Assembly: GCA_002368575.1 (NCBI GenBank)
Contig: DFEA01000014.1
Location: forward strand, 1-8,188
Origin: Lachnospiraceae bacterium UBA3814
GTDB lineage: Bacteria > Bacillota > Clostridia > Lachnospirales > Lachnospiraceae
Direction of reading: 5' to 3'
DNA: 8,188 nt
The translations under genes were made by a program, and so were the position numbers. This document shows, piece by piece, positions 1 through 6,058 of this stretch. The notes below the pieces were generated by a model that was given only the letters and a program-made list of their open reading frames with translations, was not told the origin of the DNA and did not search any database. The number at the start of each line of letters is the position of its first letter. The first letter of the stretch is position 1.

Positions 1-1955
1 AAAAAAAGAACAGGTTTAATTACTGCTTCAAGGTGACGGATAATAACGGAAATACCGAAGAGATATATGATCCCTACAGCTTTGCGCCCATTATTTCAAA
101 AGAGGATGCGGAAGGCTTCATAAAGGGTACACATCATGAAATGTATAAGGTGCTGGGAGCTCATGTAAAAGAGATAGACGGCATAAAGGGCACAGGCTTT
201 GCTCTCTGGGCACCTAATGCGATAAGGGCCAGCGTGGTGGGTGCCTTCAACAACTGGGACGGACGTGTGCATCAGATGCGAAGGCTCTCCGATTACGGGA
301 TCTTTGAGATATTTATCCCGGGGATAGGAAAGGGAGAGGAATACAAATTCGAGCTGAGGCTCAAGGGGGGCGTGGTAACTCTGAAAAAGGACCCCTATGC
401 CTTTGCCTCAAAAAAGGGCCCGGACGGTGCTTCTGTCGTATGTGAGAGCGGATATGAATTTCATGATGAGAAATGGCTTAGTGAGAGGAAAAAGGCAGGG
501 CGCGGTGCCATGTCGGTTTACGAGGTGGATCCCTTTACCTTTTCAAAGCCCGGAGAAGAAGGCGGGGAAGGGCTTAAGGAGCTTTCGGACAGCTTGGTAT
601 CCTATGTTAAGGATATGGGCTACACATATGTGGAGCTCATGCCGGTCATGCAGCATGAAGAGGGAGGGGCATTGTACGAGATATCCTCACCCTATGCGGT
701 GGATTCGGCGCTTGGGGACGGAGACGGCCTTAAATATCTCATCGACAGGCTGCACGGTGAGGGCATCGGCGTGATCCTTGACTGGGTCTGCGGATACTTT
801 ACGGGAGAGGAAGCGGGGCTTTCGGGATTTGACGGGACCTGCCTCTACGGGCATCAGGATTTGAGACAGCGCTATAACGGAAAAAGAGGGACTCTTATAT
901 ATAATTACGCAAGGCCCGAGGTTTCGGCCTATCTTCTGGGGAATGCGTCGTTCTGGCTGAATGAGTATCACGCAGACGGCCTGAAGGTCGATTCTCTTGA
1001 GGAGATGATATATCTGGATTTCGGAAAGAAGCCGGGTGACTGGCTGCCCAATGAACACGGCGGAAAGGAAAACCTGGACGCGATCGCATTTCTGAAGAAG
1101 CTTAATTCGGTGCGCCTTGCGGAAAACGAAGGCTATTTTACGATAGCCGACGGACTGTCCACCTGGGCAGGAGTGACGGCGGAGGTCAGTGAGGAGGGAA
1201 TGGGCTTTGATTACAAGCTTGATAAGGGCTTTACAAGCGACCTTCTCGATTTCCTGAGCTATGATCCCTTCTTCAGGACTCATCATTACGGGGAGCTGAC
1301 CTATGCCCTGAGCTATAATACCTCAGAAAGGTTCATCCTTCCATTCTCGGTAAAGGAGGTAGAGGGTGAGGACGGCACTAAGCCCCTGCTTCTCAAGATG
1401 CCGGGAGGGATCACGAACAAGTATGCCAATCTCCGGGCGGCCTTTGGCTTCATGGCGGCCTTTCCCGCGGGCTTTGTGAGCTTTATGGGGCAGGATATGG
1501 GCTGCGAGCACAGCTATGACGGAAGTACTCCTCTTGACATGTCTCTGCTTGAAGGGGAGGATAACAGGAAATTCAATCTCTACATTAAGGAGCTCCTTCA
1601 TTTCTATTCCGCACATCCCGCACTTTTTGAATATGACGGCCAGGAGAAGGGCTTTGAGTGGATAAACAATACCGCCGCAAACGATAATGTCCTCGTATTT
1701 TTAAGGAAGGGCGCAGGCGAAAAGCTTCTTATAGTTCTTAATTTTGCAAACGTTCTCTTTTCGGATTACAGGGTGGGCGTGCCCTCACCGGGAAAATACA
1801 AGGAGATATTCAATTCCGATGCCGTAAGGTTCGGCGGGGGAGGAAGTGTCAATCCCAGGGTCAAGACCTCTAAAAAGGAGGCCTGCGACGGCAGGAAGGA
1901 TTCCATAAGGATCAAGGCGGCGCCGTTGTCCGTTGCCGTTTTCAAATGTGATTGA
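1..1955 (+). CDS. glgB: Glycogen branching enzyme (GlgB) homologue, 5' end outside window, probably catalytically inactive
   Basis: This is a GH13 protein of the 1,4-alpha-glucan branching enzyme family, which in its active form cuts alpha-1,4 chains and rejoins them as alpha-1,6 branches in cytoplasmic glycogen. The frame is open from base 3, and residues before the GTG at 33 (NRFNYCFKVTD) resemble the end of the GlgB N1 domain, so the true start lies upstream; no ribosome binding site precedes the GTG. Counting from that GTG, the order is end of N1 with DPYSF and LGAH motifs (13-45), CBM48 (about 54-124), GH13 barrel (about 160-535) and C-terminal beta domain (to 640). The fold is well kept, including VILDW, ILPFS, KMPGG and the closing segments. 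Catalytic positions are not: the nucleophile D320 remains, but the Arg two residues before it is K318, the acid/base Glu is D373, and the His-Asp pair of region IV is V440-K441. Region I His is Y255. The family is certain; loss of activity is inferred from the substitutions. No other glycogen gene is visible. Confidence 0.9.
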   Translation, partial: KKNRFNYCFKVTDNNGNTEEIYDPYSFAPIISKEDAEGFIKGTHHEMYKVLGAHVKEIDGIKGTGFALWAPNAIRASVVGAFNNWDGRVHQMRRLSDYGIFEIFIPGIGKGEEYKFELRLKGGVVTLKKDPYAFASKKGPDGASVVCESGYEFHDEKWLSERKKAGRGAMSVYEVDPFTFSKPGEEGGEGLKELSDSLVSYVKDMGYTYVELMPVMQHEEGGALYEISSPYAVDSALGDGDGLKYLIDRLHGEGIGVILDWVCGYFTGEEAGLSGFDGTCLYGHQDLRQRYNGKRGTLIYNYARPEVSAYLLGNASFWLNEYHADGLKVDSLEEMIYLDFGKKPGDWLPNEHGGKENLDAIAFLKKLNSVRLAENEGYFTIADGLSTWAGVTAEVSEEGMGFDYKLDKGFTSDLLDFLSYDPFFRTHHYGELTYALSYNTSERFILPFSVKEVEGEDGTKPLLLKMPGGITNKYANLRAAFGFMAAFPAGFVSFMGQDMGCEHSYDGSTPLDMSLLEGEDNRKFNLYIKELLHFYSAHPALFEYDGQEKGFEWINNTAANDNVLVFLRKGAGEKLLIVLNFANVLFSDYRVGVPSPGKYKEIFNSDAVRFGGGGSVNPRVKTSKKEACDGRKDSIRIKAAPLSVAVFKCD

Positions 1956-1963
1956 AGGGATAC

Positions 1964-1992
1964 TTTAAAAAAAGATCATGATATGATATAAT
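1964..1992 (+). promoter_or_regulatory. Probable sigma-70/sigma-A promoter for uppP with extended -10
   Basis: A perfect -10 hexamer TATAAT at 1987-1992 is preceded by TG at 1984-1985, giving an extended -10 (TGATATAAT). With a 17-base spacer the -35 hexamer is TTTAAA at 1964-1969, which matches four of six consensus positions. It begins nine bases after the glgB stop codon. Transcription would start near 1999-2000 and give uppP a leader of about 66 bases. This suggests uppP does not depend on read-through from the branching enzyme gene. I see no intrinsic terminator between the two genes, so read-through is also possible. Confidence 0.65.
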
Positions 1993-2046
1993 CTGTTGAT
2001 GCGGCCGTTTTGGCTCGTAAGCCGGGCATATACATACGGGGCCGTT

Positions 2047-2064
2047 ATGAGCATTGGGAGATGA
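2047..2064 (+). other. Possible five-codon upstream ORF (MSIGR) in uppP leader
   Basis: ATG at 2047 opens a frame of five codons (Met-Ser-Ile-Gly-Arg) ending at TGA 2062-2064. That is one base before the uppP ATG at 2066, and the mini-frame contains the uppP ribosome binding site. A GGGG tract at 2038-2041 could serve as its own weak ribosome binding site. The close stop-start arrangement would allow ribosomes ending here to restart on uppP. A frame this short arises easily by chance, so its translation is uncertain. Confidence 0.2.
2056..2060 (+). promoter_or_regulatory. Ribosome binding site that sets the uppP start
   Basis: GGGAG at 2056-2060 is followed after five bases by ATG at 2066. 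The alternative in-frame TTG at 2054 would overlap this purine tract and has no good ribosome binding site of its own. The ATG start is therefore preferred, and the protein begins MSFGQAIVMGI, directly with the first membrane segment as in other UppP proteins. Confidence 0.7.
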
Positions 2065-2065
2065 G

Positions 2066-2944
2066 ATGTCTTTTGGTCAGGCAATAGTAATGGGGATAGT
2101 TCAGGGGCTCACGGAGTTTCTGCCGGTCAGCAGCTCCGGACACCTTGCTATCTTTAAAAACATACTGAAGGTCGAAACGGACACGGGGATACTCTTTGAC
2201 GTACTGCTGCACTTTGCGACTCTGATAGCGGTATGTCTGGTTTTTTACAGGGATATCCTTCGTCTTGTTGTCGAGTTTTTTAAGATCGCCGGGGATGTAT
2301 TCAAAAACATCGGAAGGTTTTTTAAAAACCTGGGACTTAAGGATAACAAGCTTCCGTATAAAAAACTGGCCACATCCTCCTACAGAAGGTTTGTCCTGCT
2401 TTTACTGGTGTCCGTGATCCCTACCGGCATCATCGGCATCCTTTTAAAGAGTGTTGTTGAGGGAGTGGAAGGGAACCTCCTGGTCACCGGGATATGCCTT
2501 ATCGGTACGGGAGGCATCATCCTCACCTCCGATTTTATAAAGGAAAGGCACAAAAAGCCAAGGGATGCTTCCTATGCCGACGCTGCGGCTATCGGTACTG
2601 CCCAGGGGATAGCGACTCTGCCGGGTCTTTCAAGATCGGGAAGCACTATCGTCTGTGCGCTGCTTTGCGGCTTCGACAGGATGTTTGCGGTAAAGTTTTC
2701 CTTCATCATGTCGATACCGGCTATTATCGGGGCCCTTATCCTGGAGCTGTCGGATATGGAAGTCGGGCTTGGGGGAGCTGAGATCGGAGCTTATATAGTC
2801 GGCATGGTCACGGCGCTTATAGTGGGCTATGTCGCCTTAAGGCTTACGGTAAAGCTTGTGATGAACAGGTATTTCAAATATTTTTCATGGTATTGCTTCC
2901 TGATCGGAGCGGTATCGGTCGTGGCTTATATAATCGCGCTGTGA
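2066..2944 (+). CDS. uppP: Undecaprenyl-diphosphate phosphatase (UppP/BacA)
   Basis: UppP is an integral membrane enzyme that removes a phosphate from undecaprenyl diphosphate, returning the lipid carrier to peptidoglycan and other wall-polymer synthesis; overproduction is known to give bacitracin resistance. From the ATG at 2066 the protein has 292 residues, slightly longer than the roughly 270 usual in the family. Both signature regions are present: QGLTEFLPVSSSGHL at residues 13-27 (E17, S23 and H26 correspond to known active-site residues) and PGLSRSGST at 186-194, with the catalytic Arg as R190. The rest is a string of hydrophobic helices consistent with a polytopic membrane protein. The extra length lies mainly in a basic, aromatic-rich loop at about residues 68-105. 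The gene appears to have its own promoter just behind the preceding gene. The start at TTG 2054 would add four residues (MGDE) and is less likely. Confidence 0.96.
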   Translation: MSFGQAIVMGIVQGLTEFLPVSSSGHLAIFKNILKVETDTGILFDVLLHFATLIAVCLVFYRDILRLVVEFFKIAGDVFKNIGRFFKNLGLKDNKLPYKKLATSSYRRFVLLLLVSVIPTGIIGILLKSVVEGVEGNLLVTGICLIGTGGIILTSDFIKERHKKPRDASYADAAAIGTAQGIATLPGLSRSGSTIVCALLCGFDRMFAVKFSFIMSIPAIIGALILELSDMEVGLGGAEIGAYIVGMVTALIVGYVALRLTVKLVMNRYFKYFSWYCFLIGAVSVVAYIIAL

Positions 2945-2998
2945 TCAGGCGGGGGAAATGACCGTGTCCGTATGATCGGTTTGGTTAATGCATATATT

Positions 2999-3025
2999 CC
3001 GGCATAAGCTTGGGGGAGCTGCCGG
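2999..3025 (+). other. Bulged hairpin in the uppP-ftsK gap
   Basis: CCGGC (2999-3003) can pair with GCCGG (3021-3025), and inside it AGCT (3007-3010) pairs with AGCT (3017-3020), leaving a three-base bulge ATA and a TGGGGG loop. The stem is nine base pairs. It is followed by an A/T-rich stretch (3027-3047) that is mixed A and T and not a clean T run, so it is at best a weak terminator of uppP transcription; it could also be a leader structure for ftsK. The rest of the 129-base gap shows only the ftsK ribosome binding site and the repeat at 3044-3055. Confidence 0.4.
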
Positions 3026-3043
3026 GTTAATAAGTTTAAAATA

Positions 3044-3055
3044 AAATCGGCGCAG
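3044..3055 (+). repeat. 12-base repeat AAATCGGCGCAG, copy in ftsK leader
   Basis: AAATCGGCGCAG at 3044-3055 is identical to 7753-7764 in front of folD. In both places it sits between the preceding gene and a purine-rich ribosome binding site, ending 18 bases before the ftsK start and 12 bases before the folD start. At this copy no matching left arm of a palindrome is seen, unlike the folD copy. Confidence 0.5.
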
Positions 3056-3073
3056 GGGAGAGAGGAGATAATA

Positions 3074-6058
3074 ATGGCTACGGGGTCAAAACGCGGCGGA
3101 GCCTCACGTTCACGTGCAGGTCGCTCCGGCGCTTATAAGGGTAATTCCAGAAGAGTCAGTACCGGCAGGGGGAAAAGAAAACAGGGCGGTGATGTGGTAA
3201 CGGATGAGGTAGCCCTGCTTGCGGTTCTCGCTGTTTCGGTACTTTTGTTTTTCAGTGCCATCAATCTGACCGGAAGCTTCGGAAGAGCCGTGAGCGGAGT
3301 GATGTTCGGGCTCTTTGGTATAGGAGCCTATGCCGTTCCTTTTGTCATATTCTTCGGCGGAGCCTTCATAATATCAAACAAAGGGCTGAAGGTGGCGGGA
3401 GCAAGGGCAGGTGCGTATGTTGTGCTGCTTTTGATGCTCTGCTCCTTTGCGCACATGTTTTCCATGAGCGACCGCTCGGAAACGGGGCTTAAAGAGTTTT
3501 ACATGATCTGCTCCGAGGACAGGGCGGGCGGAGGCCTGTTCGGCGCAATGATCGCGATGGCGCTTTTAAAAACCATCGGCAGGGCGGGGGCTTATATCGT
3601 GCTCTCGGTGCTTGTCATAATCTGCGGAGTGATCATAACAGAGAAATCCTTCCTTAACGGGATCCGTACAGGCTCCAGACATATCTTCGAACGATCAAGA
3701 GAGGGCGCCAAAAAGCACCATCAGGTAAGGAATGTCAGACGTGAGGAGCTTAAGGATGAAAGAGAGCTGAAAAACCGGGAAAGAGCCTTAAAGCGTGAGG
3801 AACGAAGACAGGAGCGGCTGGAAGCCGTTATGGAGAGAGAGGAGGCTCTGTCTGAGAGAAGGAAAAAGCGCAGCGAAATGAAGGTCAGCGGCGTGATGCT
3901 TGATACAAAGCTTGTGGAGGAGCCTGTTGTACCCGAGGCGGTTGACGAGGAAAAGGAGCTGATGCTTTCAGAAAGCCGGTCCTTCGGATATGCTGAGGAG
4001 ACTGTGACCGATGAGGCAGCTGAAGACGTTTCTGTCGCGGAGGAATACGCGGTACCTGAGGGAATGCACGAGCTGAGCTTTAATACGGACGGTATGGACG
4101 AGATAAGCATCGTTGAGGATATAAGGGATTTCAAGCGGACGGAATATGGCGTAAATGCCGGAGTCGGAGAAAGGGACGCTGTCAACTTCAGAAGCTCACA
4201 TCATATCAATTCCTTTAAGCCCGAAACGGACGGCTTCCATGTAAGCAGGGATGCAGAAACCGGGCCGGCCGTGACAGAAGGCGTTCAGGCACAGGATAAG
4301 ATCGTTCCGATAAGGAAGCCGGAGGATCGGGTGGAGCCTGTCCCGGAGGAGACAGCTGCCGCAGAGGATAAGGAGCCGGATATCTATAAGCTTTTAGATG
4401 AGATGGCACCTGAGGATGATAAGGAGACTTTTTCCGGTGACGAGCCGGCTTACCCGGAAACGGCCCGGAAGGAGCCATTCTTACAACAGGAGAGCAGGAC
4501 AGAGAGTAAAGAAGTGCCCCTCCCGCATGAAGAGGCAGAAAAAGCAGAAAAAGCAGAGCCCCGGGAATACCTTCTCCCGTCAACGGCGCTTCTGGACGCT
4601 CCTAAGAAGAATAACAGCGGTGAATCCATGGATGAGCTGTGGAAGACCGCGGATAAGCTAAAGGATACCCTTGCGACCTTCGGGGTTAGCGTGACAATGA
4701 CGGAAATAAGCCAGGGCCCGACGGTAACAAGGTTTGAGATGCAGCCCGAGTCCGGCGTCAAGGTCAGCAAGATACTGAGCCTTTCCGATGATATTAAGCT
4801 TAATATGGCAGCCACCGACGTAAGGATAGAGGCGCCTATACCGGGCAAGGCCGCCATCGGCATCGAAATACCAAACAAGGAACCGATACCGGTAAGCTTC
4901 CGCGAGCTGGTTGAGGACGATGCCTTTAAGAACGCCGCCTCAAAGGTGTCCTTTGCGGTAGGAAAGGATATCGAGGGCCGTGTGGTGGTGACGGATATCG
5001 CGAAGATGCCGCACCTTCTGATAGCAGGCGCTACAGGCTCCGGTAAGTCGGTATGCATCAATACGCTTATAATGAGCATCCTGTACAAGGCTGATCCCGA
5101 GGACGTAAAGCTTATTATGATCGACCCCAAGGTGGTGGAGCTCAGTGTATACAACGGGATCCCGCATCTTATGATACCTGTTGTGACCGATCCCAGAAAG
5201 GCCTCCGCCGCTCTTCAGTGGGGAGTGGTCGAGATGGACGATCGGTATAACAAGTTTGCCGAGTATAAGGTCAGGGATATGAAGGGCTTCAACAAGCTTG
5301 TCACCTCTGCGGAGTTTCAGGATATTCCCGAGGAGGAAAGGCCTGCAAAGATGCCCCAGATCGTTATCATAGTGGACGAGCTGGCGGATCTTATGATGGT
5401 CGCCTCAAAGGAGGTGGAGGAATCCATATGCCGTATAGCCCAGAAGGCAAGGGCAGCGGGAATACATCTGGTTGTGGCCACACAGAGGCCCTCGGTGGAT
5501 GTCATCACAGGCCTTATCAAGGCGAATATGCCCAGCCGTATCGCCTTCAGTGTATCCTCAGGGACGGATTCCAGAACGATACTCGATATGGTGGGTGCGG
5601 AAAAGCTTCTCGGTAAGGGCGATATGCTTTTTTATCCTCAGGGCTATTCGAAGCCCGCAAGGCTTCAGGGAGCCTTTGTTTCCGACGATGAGGTCACGAG
5701 GGTGGTGGACGAGCTGAAATCGCAGACCGAGGGAGAGGTCTATGATGAGGAGGTGATCTCCAGGATGAATTCGGCCGTTTCAGACGGCGGAGGCTCTTCC
5801 TCAGGCGGGCTTTCCTCCCAAGGTGAGGGGAACGGCTTTGACGAGCTTTTTGAAAAGGCCGCAAGGTTTATCATCGAAAAGGACAAGGCCTCGATAGGAA
5901 TGCTCCAGAGGGCATTTAAGATCGGCTTCAACCGGGCTGCCAGGATCATGGACCAGCTTTCGGACGCCGGCGTGGTCGGTGAGGAGGAGGGTACAAAGCC
6001 CAGAAAGATACTTATGAGCGAAGAACAATTTGAGCAGTATGTAGAGGAAACATTATGA
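3074..6058 (+). CDS. ftsK: DNA translocase FtsK/SpoIIIE
   Basis: This is a membrane-anchored, ATP-driven double-stranded DNA pump that clears chromosomal DNA from the closing septum and, in spore formers, moves it into the forespore. The 994-residue protein begins with a basic tail (1-40). Four membrane segments follow, at about 46-66, 74-100, 109-130 and within 152-190. Next come a highly charged helix likely to form a coiled coil (about 222-268) and a long acidic, probably disordered linker to about 515. The motor starts near 517 (alpha and beta domains), with Walker A GATGSGKS at 652-659 and Walker B ending in D768-E769, followed by the ATQRPSVDVITG motif. The C-terminal gamma winged helix (about 923-990) contains FKIGFNRAARIMDQL, the DNA-orientation reading helix. 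AGGAG at 3063-3067 supports the ATG at 3074. The linker makes it longer than many SpoIIIE proteins of about 800 residues. Whether its role is division or sporulation cannot be decided here. It overlaps fhs by four bases. Confidence 0.96.
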   Translation: MATGSKRGGASRSRAGRSGAYKGNSRRVSTGRGKRKQGGDVVTDEVALLAVLAVSVLLFFSAINLTGSFGRAVSGVMFGLFGIGAYAVPFVIFFGGAFIISNKGLKVAGARAGAYVVLLLMLCSFAHMFSMSDRSETGLKEFYMICSEDRAGGGLFGAMIAMALLKTIGRAGAYIVLSVLVIICGVIITEKSFLNGIRTGSRHIFERSREGAKKHHQVRNVRREELKDERELKNRERALKREERRQERLEAVMEREEALSERRKKRSEMKVSGVMLDTKLVEEPVVPEAVDEEKELMLSESRSFGYAEETVTDEAAEDVSVAEEYAVPEGMHELSFNTDGMDEISIVEDIRDFKRTEYGVNAGVGERDAVNFRSSHHINSFKPETDGFHVSRDAETGPAVTEGVQAQDKIVPIRKPEDRVEPVPEETAAAEDKEPDIYKLLDEMAPEDDKETFSGDEPAYPETARKEPFLQQESRTESKEVPLPHEEAEKAEKAEPREYLLPSTALLDAPKKNNSGESMDELWKTADKLKDTLATFGVSVTMTEISQGPTVTRFEMQPESGVKVSKILSLSDDIKLNMAATDVRIEAPIPGKAAIGIEIPNKEPIPVSFRELVEDDAFKNAASKVSFAVGKDIEGRVVVTDIAKMPHLLIAGATGSGKSVCINTLIMSILYKADPEDVKLIMIDPKVVELSVYNGIPHLMIPVVTDPRKASAALQWGVVEMDDRYNKFAEYKVRDMKGFNKLVTSAEFQDIPEEERPAKMPQIVIIVDELADLMMVASKEVEESICRIAQKARAAGIHLVVATQRPSVDVITGLIKANMPSRIAFSVSSGTDSRTILDMVGAEKLLGKGDMLFYPQGYSKPARLQGAFVSDDEVTRVVDELKSQTEGEVYDEEVISRMNSAVSDGGGSSSGGLSSQGEGNGFDELFEKAARFIIEKDKASIGMLQRAFKIGFNRAARIMDQLSDAGVVGEEEGTKPRKILMSEEQFEQYVEETL
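4535..4557 (+). repeat. Short in-frame tandem repeat in the ftsK linker
   Basis: The nine-base unit GCAGAAAAA occurs twice in full (4535-4543 and 4544-4552) and once in part (4553-4557). It is in frame and encodes alternating Ala-Glu-Lys in the acidic linker of the DNA translocase. Gain or loss of a unit would change the linker by three residues without breaking the frame, so this is a likely site of harmless length variation. Confidence 0.6.
6044..6058 (+). promoter_or_regulatory. ftsK-fhs start-stop overlap with ribosome binding site
   Basis: The fhs ATG at 6055-6057 overlaps the ftsK TGA at 6056-6058 in the sequence ATGA. A ribosome binding site, GAGGA at 6044-6048, lies inside the last ftsK codons, six bases before the fhs start. 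This is the standard arrangement for translational coupling, so fhs is co-transcribed with ftsK and probably partly dependent on its translation. Confidence 0.8.

Noticed and set aside
687..1286. 199-codon open frame on the minus strand inside the branching enzyme gene
   Set aside because: It lies fully antisense to a clear coding frame, matches no family I recognise, and reads as the low-complexity mirror of + strand codons.
1644..1651. GAGAAGGG, identical to the SpoIIIE recognition sequence of Bacillus subtilis
   Set aside because: It is a single occurrence inside coding sequence (Glu-Lys-Gly codons). One 8-mer in 8 kb is near chance, and the motif used by this organism is unknown.
2054..2056. 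TTG at 2054 as the uppP start
   Set aside because: It overlaps the best ribosome binding site and lacks one of its own; ATG at 2066 is correctly spaced and matches family N-termini.
3037..3047. Overlapping TAAAAT hexamers resembling a -10 box before ftsK
   Set aside because: No acceptable -35 hexamer lies 15-19 bases upstream, and the region is simply A/T-rich; I could not support a promoter call.
4450..5154. 234-codon minus-strand open frame inside ftsK
   Set aside because: It is Ser/Leu-rich antisense translation of the conserved FtsK motor; it has no recognisable domain and the + frame carries all conserved motifs.
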